In this document: positions 34,231 through 41,826 of the stretch, piece after piece
How the letters are laid out: each line of letters starts with the position of its first letter
Numbering within the stretch: the first letter of the stretch is position 1
Source of the DNA: Paenibacillus macerans
GTDB lineage: Bacteria > Bacillota > Bacilli > Paenibacillales > Paenibacillaceae
Reading direction: 5' to 3'
Assembly (NCBI RefSeq): GCF_900454495.1
Contig: NZ_UGSI01000001.1
Location: forward strand, 2,666,001-2,730,000
Length of the DNA stretch: 64,000 nucleotides
Notes under the pieces: generated by a model
Told to the model about the DNA's origin: nothing
The model's input: only the letters and a program-made list of their open reading frames with translations
Databases searched by the model: none
Program-made: the position numbers and the translations under genes

Positions 34231-35778
34231 ATGATGAGTATGCCTACCCTGCCCGCCGCGTTTCGCGAGTCGGTGCTGGCGATGCTCGGCCGGGACGAAG
34301 GAGCACGGTTCCTCGCCAGCTATGCCCGCCCCCGCGCATACGGGCTGCGGCTGAATACGCTGAAAGTCGGGCTGCACGGCACGGCGGCGGCGCGGCTTGC
34401 GGAGCTGTTCGCGCTGCGCCCCGTTCCTTGGTGCGGTACGGGCTTTTATTACGAGGAGCGCACCCGGCCGGGAAAACATCCCTATCATGCCGCCGGACTA
34501 TACTATATTCAGGAGCCTTCGGCGATGTCGGCCGTGGAGCTGCTCGATCCCCAGCCGGGCGAAACGGTACTGGATCTGGCCGCGGCTCCCGGCGGCAAAA
34601 CGACGCAAATCGCCGCCATAATGGCCGGACAAGGCCTGCTCGTCAGCAACGAAATCCATCCGCAGCGCGCCCGCATTTTGGCGGAAAATGTGGAGCGGCT
34701 TGGCATCCGGAACGCCGTGGTGACGCAGGCCGCACCCCGGGAGCTGTCCGCGCGCTTCCCGCTGGCCTTCGACCGGATCATGCTGGACGCCCCCTGCTCG
34801 GGCGAAGGCATGTTCCGCAAGGACCCGGAGGCCGTGGCCGAATGGTCCCCGGAGGCGGTGGAGCAGTGCGCGGCGCGGCAGTGGGATATTTTGCAGGACG
34901 CGGTGGCGATGCTCAGACCCGGCGGGCGGCTCGCTTATTCGACCTGCACGTTTAACCGCCGCGAAAACGAAGAGACGGTCCGCCGCTTGCTGGAGGCGTA
35001 CCCGTTCCTGCGGCTGATCGCCGAGAAGCGGGTTTGGCCGCACCGCGAGGAAGGCGAGGGCCACTACGTCGCCCTGCTCGAGCGGGACGGCGAAGCGGAC
35101 GGCGGGGGGCGCAGCGGCATCCTCGCCGCAGGCGCGCACAGACACGGCGGCACCCTCCCCGCAGGCGTGCAAAGCGTCGTCCCGGGCGGCGGGGGGCCCG
35201 CCCTCCGGCGCGGCGCGGACGCTCACCCGGGCGGCACCGCCGCCAAAGGCGGGCGCGGGGAGCGCCCCAGCCGCGGCCGCCGCGACTTGCGTGCCGGCCA
35301 CGCCGGCCGGGAGACCGCCGCAGCCTGGGACGCCTTCCGCGCCTGGGCGGCGGACGAGCTGCCCGCCTCAGACGCCTTCGCGCCCGGGAGCGGCACGCCG
35401 CTCCTGTTCGGCGAAGCGCTGTACCTGCTGCCTGCCAGCAGCAGCCTGCCGCTGTCGCCGGACCACCTGGCCGGCCTGAAGGTCCCGCGCGCCGGGCTGC
35501 ACCTCGGCGACGTCCGCAAAGGCCGGTTCCAGCCCGCCCACGCGCTCGCGATGGCGCTCGGCGCGCCCGAAGCCGCACGGGTCTGGACGCTCGGCGAAGA
35601 CTCGCCTTCCGCGGCCGCATACCTGCGCGGCGAAACGCTGGAGGTGCCCGCCGATCTGCGCGGCTGGCACCTCGTCACCATCGCCTGCGGCGGGGCCAGC
35701 TTCCCGCTCGGCTGGGGCAAAGCCAGCGGCGGCCAGCTCAAAAACCACCTGCCCAAAGGCTTGCGGCAGCACTGTTAA
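34231..35778 (+). CDS. RsmB/RsmF-family rRNA (cytosine-C5)-methyltransferase, copy 1
   Basis: 515 residues, NOL1/NOP2/Sun family. The SAM site is VLDLAAAPGGKTTQIAAIMA (about residues 110-130). The two catalytic cysteines are in DAPCSGEGMF and YSTCTFNRRENE. A C-terminal RsmF-like domain follows (LLFGEALYLLPAS; RAGLHLGDVRKGRFQPAHAL; FPLGWGKASGGQLKNHLPKG). Between them is a Gly/Ala/Arg-rich linker of about 80 residues, probably composition-driven. ATG 34231 has AAAGGAG 8 bp upstream. A paralogue lies at 41827-43371. The target cytosines are unknown. Confidence 0.9.
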   Translation: MMSMPTLPAAFRESVLAMLGRDEGARFLASYARPRAYGLRLNTLKVGLHGTAAARLAELFALRPVPWCGTGFYYEERTRPGKHPYHAAGLYYIQEPSAMSAVELLDPQPGETVLDLAAAPGGKTTQIAAIMAGQGLLVSNEIHPQRARILAENVERLGIRNAVVTQAAPRELSARFPLAFDRIMLDAPCSGEGMFRKDPEAVAEWSPEAVEQCAARQWDILQDAVAMLRPGGRLAYSTCTFNRRENEETVRRLLEAYPFLRLIAEKRVWPHREEGEGHYVALLERDGEADGGGRSGILAAGAHRHGGTLPAGVQSVVPGGGGPALRRGADAHPGGTAAKGGRGERPSRGRRDLRAGHAGRETAAAWDAFRAWAADELPASDAFAPGSGTPLLFGEALYLLPASSSLPLSPDHLAGLKVPRAGLHLGDVRKGRFQPAHALAMALGAPEAARVWTLGEDSPSAAAYLRGETLEVPADLRGWHLVTIACGGASFPLGWGKASGGQLKNHLPKGLRQHC

Positions 35779-35783
35779 TGAGA

Positions 35784-36081
35784 GCAGATCAACATCCGCT
35801 GTCCGGACGCTTTGCACGATTATCCCATTTGATCCGGAAGCAGAGAGCAAGATAAATTCAGGACAAGTAAATAGGTTTGGAGCAGCAGACATGTTCGAGT
35901 TCATTAGTTCGAGATCGTTAGACAGGTTTGTGAGAAGGAGGTCTAGGAGAAGTGAAGCAGACCTGACGGGAGGAATGGGGCAAAACACCGGGAAAAATGA
36001 CCGTGATTAGCCCCCACCCTCTCCCCCCTGAACAAGAGGGATAATCGTGCAAAGCAGCATGCAGGGATACCAGGACACGAA
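35784..36081 (+). repeat. Interspersed ~300-bp element, copy 1
   Basis: About 85-90% similar by eye to 54260-54580. Both run from GCAGATCAACATCCGCTGTC to CAGGGATACCAGGACACGAA. Near the ends is an 18-bp inverted repeat, GCTTTGCACGATTATCCC (35809-35826), with its complement at 36038-36055. No ORF is shared, so this is a non-autonomous or RNA-type repeat. Confidence 0.85.
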
Positions 36082-36227
36082 CGCTATAAACAGCCGGTTT
36101 TTTTAACCTTTCTCCCAAGCTCGCCAACCGCCCCCTTCACCCCGCAAAAAGAACGTATCATCCCCAGCATTCCGCGGCCCTACCAAGCGGTTTCCTGAGC
36201 AATCAACCGGGTTCCCGCCTCATGCTT

Positions 36228-36256
36228 GTTGACAACGAGCTTTTTCCATGGAATAA
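36228..36256 (+). promoter_or_regulatory. Promoter of the ArsR/DUF2087 gene
   Basis: TTGACA, 17-bp spacer, AATAAT, about 45 bp before the start codon; an operator-like palindrome follows. Confidence 0.65.
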
Positions 36257-36263
36257 TACATCT

Positions 36264-36275
36264 ATCTAATTAGAT
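36264..36275. promoter_or_regulatory. Palindromic operator, autoregulation
   Basis: Perfect dyad ATCTAATTAGAT just downstream of the promoter of the ArsR-type gene. Related half-sites (AAATTAGAT twice) precede the MFS gene. Confidence 0.6.
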
Positions 36276-36302
36276 GATTATAAAATCAGGAGAGCGATAA
36301 AC

Positions 36303-36884
36303 ATGCAGCTTGACCGCCTCGTTCATTTCCACAAAGCCGTCGGGGACGTCACCCGCATCCGGATCATCGCGCTGCTTCAAAGCGGGCCGCTTCATGGCCA
36401 GGCCCTTGCCGGAAAATTGGGCGTCACGCCGCCGACCATTACCCATCACATCACCAAGCTCCGGGAAGCCGATTTGATTTATGAGCGCCGGGACAAAAAT
36501 ACGATTTATTTTTATCTGAACGAAAAAAGCTTAACCCAGCAGGCCCAGGCCATTCTGAATGTCGGCAAAACGCAGCCCCTGGCAGCGGACGGCAAACAAG
36601 ATGAAGCGCAGCGAAAAGCGTCCGTCGAAAGCAGCTTTTTCAACAAGGACGGCACGTTAAAGCATCTGCCTGCCCAGCGCAAGAAAAAACTGATCGTGCT
36701 CGAACGCCTTGTCAAAGGTTTGGAGCCGCGCCGGAAATATACGGAGAAGGAGATCAACGAGTACATCCGGAAATTTCACGAGGATTTTGCGACCATCCGC
36801 CGCGAGTTTATCATGAACCACTATATGTACCGGGAAAACGGAATCTACGAGCTGAACCCTCCGGAAATGTGGGGCAAAAGCTAG
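36303..36884 (+). CDS. ArsR-type winged-helix regulator with DUF2087 domain
   Basis: 193 residues. The N-terminal ~80 form a winged helix (GDVTRIRIIALLQSGPLHGQ; VTPPTITHHITKLREADLIY). The C-terminal ~90 are DUF2087 (FFNKDGTLKHLPAQRKKKLI; KYTEKEINEYIRKFHEDFAT; REFIMNHYMYRENGIYEL). AGGAGAG lies 6 bp before ATG 36303. It is followed by an MFS exporter whose promoter region carries the same ATTAGAT word, so it probably represses itself and the pump. The inducer is unknown; no Cys metal site is visible. Confidence 0.88.
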   Translation: MQLDRLVHFHKAVGDVTRIRIIALLQSGPLHGQALAGKLGVTPPTITHHITKLREADLIYERRDKNTIYFYLNEKSLTQQAQAILNVGKTQPLAADGKQDEAQRKASVESSFFNKDGTLKHLPAQRKKKLIVLERLVKGLEPRRKYTEKEINEYIRKFHEDFATIRREFIMNHYMYRENGIYELNPPEMWGKS

Positions 36885-36924
36885 AACCGCCGTTCGGCGT
36901 AATAACTATTTTGGCCGGTAATGC

Positions 36925-36970
36925 GGTAGCGGGCGTACTTAGGACGTCTGGCCGCATGGCTTTTTTTTGC
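36925..36970 (+). terminator. Terminator after the ArsR-type gene
   Basis: Outer arms ATGCGG / CCGCAT followed by GGC and TTTTTTTT; the loop is long and may hold a second stem. Confidence 0.55.
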
Positions 36971-36975
36971 TTAAC

Positions 36976-37000
36976 AAATTAGATAAATATCAAATTAGAT
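36976..37000. promoter_or_regulatory. Two direct AAATTAGAT sites upstream of the MFS gene
   Basis: AAATTAGAT at 36976-36984 and 36992-37000, spaced 16 bp start to start, 40-64 bp before the MFS start. They match the half-site of the palindrome at 36264-36275. Confidence 0.5.
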
Positions 37001-37039
37001 TGCTATCTTATTCTGCTTACAGAGGAGTCTGATACAAAA

Positions 37040-38347
37040 ATGAAGCACAAGCATACGCTGCGTGAAGAAAAACAGTATGCGCGCCTGTTCGCCGCCGGGA
37101 TCGTGAACGGCATCGGAGACCGCTTCAGCCAGGTTGCCGTTCTCGGTCTATTGCTGTCGCTGACGGGATCGGGTTTGGCCGTCGGCATTACTTTTGCCGT
37201 TCGCCTGGTTCCCTATCTGCTGTTCGGGCCGCTGGGAGGGATGCTCGCCGACCGTTTTTCCAAAAAATCGCTCCTGATCTTTACGGATGTCGCCCGTTTT
37301 TTCTTTGCATTGACCCCGCTGCTGGTCCGGCAGGCGGACGATGTATGGATCATTTACGTCAGCTCGTTTGTGCTATCGGCCGGCGAGGCGCTGTATGCTC
37401 CAACCCGGATGTCCGTGATTCCCCGTTTGGTCCGCAGGGAAAATCTCCTGGCCGTCAACAGCTTGGAGCAGGCGCTGGTCGGTTACGTGCTGATCGCCGG
37501 CTCCGTGACCGGTGGGTTCGTTTCCGCCCTGAGCGGCGGTCAGGCGTCGTTCATGCTGAACGCCCTGACTTTTCTCGCGTCGGCTTTGCTTTTGTCCGGA
37601 CTGGATCTCCCCCGGGAACGTGGACAAGCTGCGGAAGCACGCGGCTCGGTTGCATCGTCGGGGCTTTCGGACGGGGCGTTTACAGAGGCAGCCCCAGAGA
37701 TCTCGCGGCCCCTCCCCGAGCCCCAAAGCAAGCCTCCGGGAGCGCTTCGCCTGCTGTTGTCCCATTCGTTGTATTTGCGGCTGATGATCATCGTGTTTGC
37801 TATTTGGCCGATCGGCGACGGGATGATTAACATTCTGATTAGCGTTTACGCGTCGGAAGTGTTTCATATGGGAGAAATCGGCATCGGCCTGCTGTACGGC
37901 GCTTTGGGGATCGGTCTTGTGGCGGGCTCCAAAATCACCGGGAAAATCGGCCGGCGCATGGAAACGGTGGCGATATTCGCCCTGCTGCTGGAAGGTGCGA
38001 TCCATATGCTGATCAGCCAAAGCGCTGTTTTTGTTCTCGCCCTGATCCTGATGATCGGTTCGGCCATGGTGTCCAGCATCGGCAACGCCTGCAACGAAAC
38101 GGTTTTGATGAAGACGGTTCCCGCCGGCTGGCAAGGGCGCTTCTTCGGTACGCTGGCCGCGCTGCAAAATGCGATCATGGGGGTGTCGATGTTGACTGCC
38201 GGTTTTCTCCTCGACCTAGTGGCCCCCAGATTCCTTGGCCTGGCTGCCGGAATTTTATTTACGTTGTTGGGAGCCGTAGCAGGAATCGCCTGGGCCATGT
38301 CCCAATCCCGGCAGGCTCGTACGAACATAGAGTCCGAGTCACTTTAA
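37040..38347 (+). CDS. MFS transporter (macrolide-efflux-like subfamily)
   Basis: 435 residues with twelve predicted membrane segments. The loop-2 motif is GGMLADRFSKKSLLIFTDVA, the form seen in MFS_3/Mef-type exporters (no sugar-porter marks). A cytoplasmic loop of about 50 residues separates the halves (about residues 190-240). The start ATG 37040 follows GAGGAGTC. It is likely controlled by the upstream ArsR/DUF2087 regulator. Drug or metabolite export is the family's usual role; the substrate is not predictable. Confidence 0.88.
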   Translation: MKHKHTLREEKQYARLFAAGIVNGIGDRFSQVAVLGLLLSLTGSGLAVGITFAVRLVPYLLFGPLGGMLADRFSKKSLLIFTDVARFFFALTPLLVRQADDVWIIYVSSFVLSAGEALYAPTRMSVIPRLVRRENLLAVNSLEQALVGYVLIAGSVTGGFVSALSGGQASFMLNALTFLASALLLSGLDLPRERGQAAEARGSVASSGLSDGAFTEAAPEISRPLPEPQSKPPGALRLLLSHSLYLRLMIIVFAIWPIGDGMINILISVYASEVFHMGEIGIGLLYGALGIGLVAGSKITGKIGRRMETVAIFALLLEGAIHMLISQSAVFVLALILMIGSAMVSSIGNACNETVLMKTVPAGWQGRFFGTLAALQNAIMGVSMLTAGFLLDLVAPRFLGLAAGILFTLLGAVAGIAWAMSQSRQARTNIESESL

Positions 38348-38412
38348 ATATAGCGGAACTTTACCGTGAACCGGGAAGCCGCATATGGGATAATGCGGTA
38401 GAAGCTCTTATA

Positions 38413-38753
38413 GAGGTTGTTCAAAAAGTCATCTTTTGAAGATGTAAGAAAGAATAAACGTCCAAGTATTAGCTTCCTTATATCGCAAGAAAAACTACCG
38501 CTAATCGCGGTCTGGCTTCCTAGAAGGTGCTTCGATATACGTTTTTCTTATCACGAAGCAAGAACATGGAGCGTATTCGACATCGAATCTTGAATTCAGC
38601 CGGGCCAAGCGGATGCTTCCGAAGCCGTTTTCTACGAAAACGTGTAGCTCCGCTACTTTCGTCCCTAGCTTCATTCAACCTAAAGCGTTTTGAAAAAACG
38701 CACATCGGAAGCATAAGCTTCGGTGCTGAAAAGCCGACTTTTTGAACTCGCTC
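38413..38753. mobile_element. 341-bp MITE-like element
   Basis: Bounded by TTATA direct repeats (38408-38412 and 38754-38758). Inverted ends: left GAGGTTGTTCAAAAAGTC, right (complement) GAGCGAGTTCAAAAAGTC. There is no transposase frame inside. Its ends match the 62-bp element at 26519-26580. Interior short reading frames are not coding. Confidence 0.85.
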
Positions 38754-38781
38754 TTATAAAAACAAAGAGGAGGCAGATCAT

Positions 38782-39789
38782 TTGCCTAAATTTACGATTC
38801 GCAAAATGGAGCGGCCTTACGATTTTACGGAAGTTGCGCCGCTGCTGAATTTCATTTGGTCCGAGCCGACGACGGCCGAACTGCTCAAGGAAGAAGAGGA
38901 CAAAATTCCTCCGGGAAAGCTGCATTACAACGAAGAAGGAAAGCTGATGGGTTGGGATCGCCCTAAATGGGTGGCTGAAAACGAAGACGGGCTTGTCATC
39001 GGTTACGCCCATGCGTGGAGGGCCCCCTGGTCGGACCCGGGGACTTTGCTCCAAACCGTTGTCGTGCATCCGGAAAAACGCGGTAACGGAGTTGGCCGGG
39101 CTTTGTACGATGCGCTTCTGCGGTGGTCCGTTGAAGTCAAGGCTTCCCGCCTGATCAGCCACGTCCGTGAGAACGATCAGGAAGGGGTAGCTTTTGCGGA
39201 ACGGCGCGGCTACATCAAGGAACGGCATACTTTCGAATCCGTACTGGACCCGTTTGCGTTTGATAACGATAAGCTGTTCGAATCGATCAAGGCAGTGGAG
39301 CAATCGGGGATCCGGTTCGTTACGCTGGCGGAGGAGCCGGGAGAAGCAAGCGAGAGAAAGCTGCATGAGCTGTACAAAGTCACGCACCTGGACATTCCCG
39401 GATTCTCCGGCGACTTTCCCTGGTTCGAGGAATGGAAAAAGTGGAGCATCGAGCAGCCCGGGGTACGCCCGGAGTGGATTCATATCGCCAAGGACGGCGG
39501 CCGATACGTGGGCGTCGTTACGCTGCAGCAGAACGAACAGACGCTGGCGATGTATCATGAGTATACCGGCGTGCTTCGGGAATACCGCGGACGCCGGATT
39601 GCACTCGCCCTCAAGATGCTTGGCATCCAAACGGCACGCGCCTGCGCGGTTCCCTATTTAAAAACGCACAACGACTCCATGAACGGGCCGATGCTGCACA
39701 TAAATCGCGATCTGATCGGTTTCCGGGCGGAGCCGGGAACTTACAAGATGGTGTGCGAGCTACAGCGAGAGCTTGGCCTGCATTTTTAA
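38782..39789 (+). CDS. Tandem GNAT-family acetyltransferase
   Basis: 335 residues with two GNAT domains. The first (residues ~1-160) has the acetyl-CoA loop VVVHPEKRGNGVGRALYDAL. The second (~165-335) is more divergent (LREYRGRRIALALKMLGIQT; LKTHNDSMNGPMLHINRDLI). The TTG start at 38782 is supported by GAGGAGG about 9 bp upstream. Tandem GNATs of this type include mycothiol synthase-like and peptide or antibiotic acetyltransferases; the substrate here is unknown. It stands alone after the MITE-like element, whose right end is 28 bp away and may carry its promoter. Confidence 0.85.
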   Translation: MPKFTIRKMERPYDFTEVAPLLNFIWSEPTTAELLKEEEDKIPPGKLHYNEEGKLMGWDRPKWVAENEDGLVIGYAHAWRAPWSDPGTLLQTVVVHPEKRGNGVGRALYDALLRWSVEVKASRLISHVRENDQEGVAFAERRGYIKERHTFESVLDPFAFDNDKLFESIKAVEQSGIRFVTLAEEPGEASERKLHELYKVTHLDIPGFSGDFPWFEEWKKWSIEQPGVRPEWIHIAKDGGRYVGVVTLQQNEQTLAMYHEYTGVLREYRGRRIALALKMLGIQTARACAVPYLKTHNDSMNGPMLHINRDLIGFRAEPGTYKMVCELQRELGLHF

Positions 39790-39808
39790 GCTATCTCGTG
39801 GCTAGTCG

Positions 39809-40633
39809 CTATTCGCCCATTTCCCGGGTAATTCCCAAGCAATATTTTTCCAGCGCCAGTTTAACGCCCTCTTCGTTATTGGACGCCGTTACGGCATCGG
39901 CCGCGGCTTTAACCTCCTGTGGAGAATTGTCCATGGCCACGCCAAGCCCAGCGAAGGTGAGCATCGTCAAATCGTTATAATAATTGCCGATGGCCATGAC
40001 GTTTTCCACCGGAATGCCCCGCTTTTCCGCCAACTTTTGCAGCGCGGCGCCCTTGGAAGCATCCTTATGCATCAAATCGATGAAAAAATCGCCGCTGCGC
40101 AGCATGTTTAACTTCTGCGGCCATTCGCTCCATTCCGCAAACACGCGGTCCAGCTGCTCCATCTCCCCCGAAACGGTTAGTTTGACGATCGGTTCGCGCA
40201 GCTCGGCCCAAGCCGGAAGATCCTGCGGCACCACGAAAAATTTGCTGTAGATATCCAGCACTTCCTGGCTCAAGCGGGATGCTCCTTCCACGTATACGGT
40301 AAACGTCGTATTGATGTCGAAATGCACTTTATGCTTGCGGCAATACTCCATATATGGCTCCAGCCCTTGCCGGTCAAGCGCAAATTCATGAACGACTTCC
40401 TCCGTACGCACGTCGACCGTGACCGCGCCGTTATGTGTAATGACATACCCCTCCAGGCCGATCCGGCGCATAAAAGGGAGCGAACTGATCGGGGCCCGTC
40501 CGGTGCACAGCACAAATTCCGCGCCTTGATCGGCGATGGCCCGAATCGTTTCCATCGTGCCCGGCGTCAATTCATGATCATCGGTCAATAAAGTTCCGTC
40601 TACATCCAAAGCGATTAGCTTGTATTTCATCAT
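39809..40633 (-). CDS. Cof-type HAD-IIB hydrolase
   Basis: 274 residues. HAD motif I is LIALDVDGTLLTDD (nucleophile and acid Asp), motif II is LCTGRAP, motif III/IV is VMAIGNYYNDLTML, with the Cof-type cap between. The ATG at 40633 has AAAGGA about 8 bp upstream. These enzymes dephosphorylate sugar phosphates or cofactors such as FMN. Odd point: motif IV reads GNYYNDLTML rather than the usual GDxxNDxxM, so the first Asp is Asn. Convergent with the GNAT gene, only 19 bp apart. Confidence 0.9.
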   Translation of the reverse strand: MMKYKLIALDVDGTLLTDDHELTPGTMETIRAIADQGAEFVLCTGRAPISSLPFMRRIGLEGYVITHNGAVTVDVRTEEVVHEFALDRQGLEPYMEYCRKHKVHFDINTTFTVYVEGASRLSQEVLDIYSKFFVVPQDLPAWAELREPIVKLTVSGEMEQLDRVFAEWSEWPQKLNMLRSGDFFIDLMHKDASKGAALQKLAEKRGIPVENVMAIGNYYNDLTMLTFAGLGVAMDNSPQEVKAAADAVTASNNEEGVKLALEKYCLGITREMGE

Positions 40634-40651
40634 TGTCATTTCCTTTCTCAA

Positions 40652-41060
40652 CGGGTCTCATCCCTCCCAAACCCTCCCTTACCGTAAGGGAGGGCCCCAA
40701 GGGCCTGCTGCCCTTTGGATACCCGCAAACTGGACTAACGTGGGAGCTGCAGAGGCGCTCCTGCGGCTGTTCCCTGCGGGAATGCGCCTGGCTTCGTGCG
40801 TGGAACGCTTTTCCCCCTTCGGGTACGTCTTACTTGGGGCGCTCCCGGGTTACCTGGAAACACGCTGCAGGCACTGCTGCTTTCGCACGCACCCGGGTAA
40901 CTATGGGAAATCAGCCGCTTGCCGCCCTTTGGGCACGCTCTGCTTTTGGCGCTCCTGCGGGGGCGGGGACTGCTACGCAGGCTGTTTTCACTGTAACGTT
41001 CGTGCCTGGGAGCCGCTCTCCCTTCGGGATTCACTTTACTTCAGCGCAAAGCGTTAGCTA
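40652..41060. repeat. GC-rich intergenic block of many short hairpins
   Basis: No gene is supported despite open frames on several strands. Short inverted pairs abound, e.g. CCCTTACCGTAAGGG, GGCCCCAAGGGCC and CCCGGGTTAC/GGGTAAC. It resembles the repeated filler found between genes in Paenibacillaceae. An RNA role cannot be excluded. Confidence 0.5.
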
Positions 41061-41067
41061 CTTTTGT

Positions 41068-41823
41068 TTACTTTTTATATGCTTTCAAAGCGGCCAGCTC
41101 GGCTTCGGTCAGCTCGCGGAAGGCGCCTTTGGGGAGCACTTCGTCGAGGACGAGCGGGCCCATGGAAATGCGCTTTAAGTAAGCGACTTTGGAGCCGACG
41201 GCTTCGAACATTCGCTTCACTTGGTGGAACTTGCCTTCGGAAATGGTGAGGCGTATGCGCGAAGTTAGGGTGCCGTCGGCGAGTGTGTTTCGCTCAAGGA
41301 CGTCGAGCTCGGCGGGCAGGGTGATGTAGCCGTCGTCGAGTTCGACGCCTTGTTTGAATCGCTCTGCTTCGCGGTCCCCGACGTGGCCGTCGACGATGGC
41401 TTCGTACGTTTTGGGCACGTGCTTGCGCGGGGACAGCAAATCATGGGCCAGCTGGCCGTCGTTCGTGAGCAGCAGCAGGCCTTCGGTATCCTTGTCCAAA
41501 CGTCCGACGGGAAAAGGGTCGAACACACGGAATTCCGCCGGCAGCAAGTCGAGCACGGTCTGTTGCCGGAGGTCCTCGGTGGCGGAAATGACACCGGGCG
41601 GCTTATGCAGCATCAGATAAACAAATTCCCGGTATACGATTCGTTCTCCATCGAGCTCGATGACGTCCCCGAAAGGGTCGCATTGCGCGCCGCTATCTTT
41701 GACGACCGCGCCGTTTCGGGTCACCCGGCCCTGCTTCACGAGCTTTTTGATTTCGGCTCGCGAGCCGTATCCGAGATTCCCCAGGATTTTGTCGAGTCTT
41801 TGCGTTTTTTTGCCTGGACTCAT
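41068..41823 (-). CDS. rsuA: RsuA-family 16S rRNA pseudouridine synthase
   Basis: 251 residues. An N-terminal S4 RNA-binding domain (LDKILGNLGYGSRAEIKKLV) precedes the catalytic domain with the Asp motif VGRLDKDTEGLLLLTNDG (about residue 105) and the KTYEAIVDG and GKFHQVKRMFEAVG blocks. It converts a uridine in small-subunit rRNA, by family U516, to pseudouridine. It starts 3 bp after the stop of the upstream rRNA methylase gene, so two rRNA-modifying enzymes share a transcript. Confidence 0.92.
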   Translation of the reverse strand: MSPGKKTQRLDKILGNLGYGSRAEIKKLVKQGRVTRNGAVVKDSGAQCDPFGDVIELDGERIVYREFVYLMLHKPPGVISATEDLRQQTVLDLLPAEFRVFDPFPVGRLDKDTEGLLLLTNDGQLAHDLLSPRKHVPKTYEAIVDGHVGDREAERFKQGVELDDGYITLPAELDVLERNTLADGTLTSRIRLTISEGKFHQVKRMFEAVGSKVAYLKRISMGPLVLDEVLPKGAFRELTEAELAALKAYKK

Positions 41824-41826
41824 TCG

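Noticed and set aside
34063..34488. N-terminal extension of the glycosyltransferase frame
   Set aside because: It is antisense to the start of the rRNA methyltransferase; family start and AAGGAG point to 34062.
40620..41178. Cys-rich frames of 145-181 codons
   Set aside because: Overlapping frames in a hairpin-dense repeat, no ribosome site, no domain.
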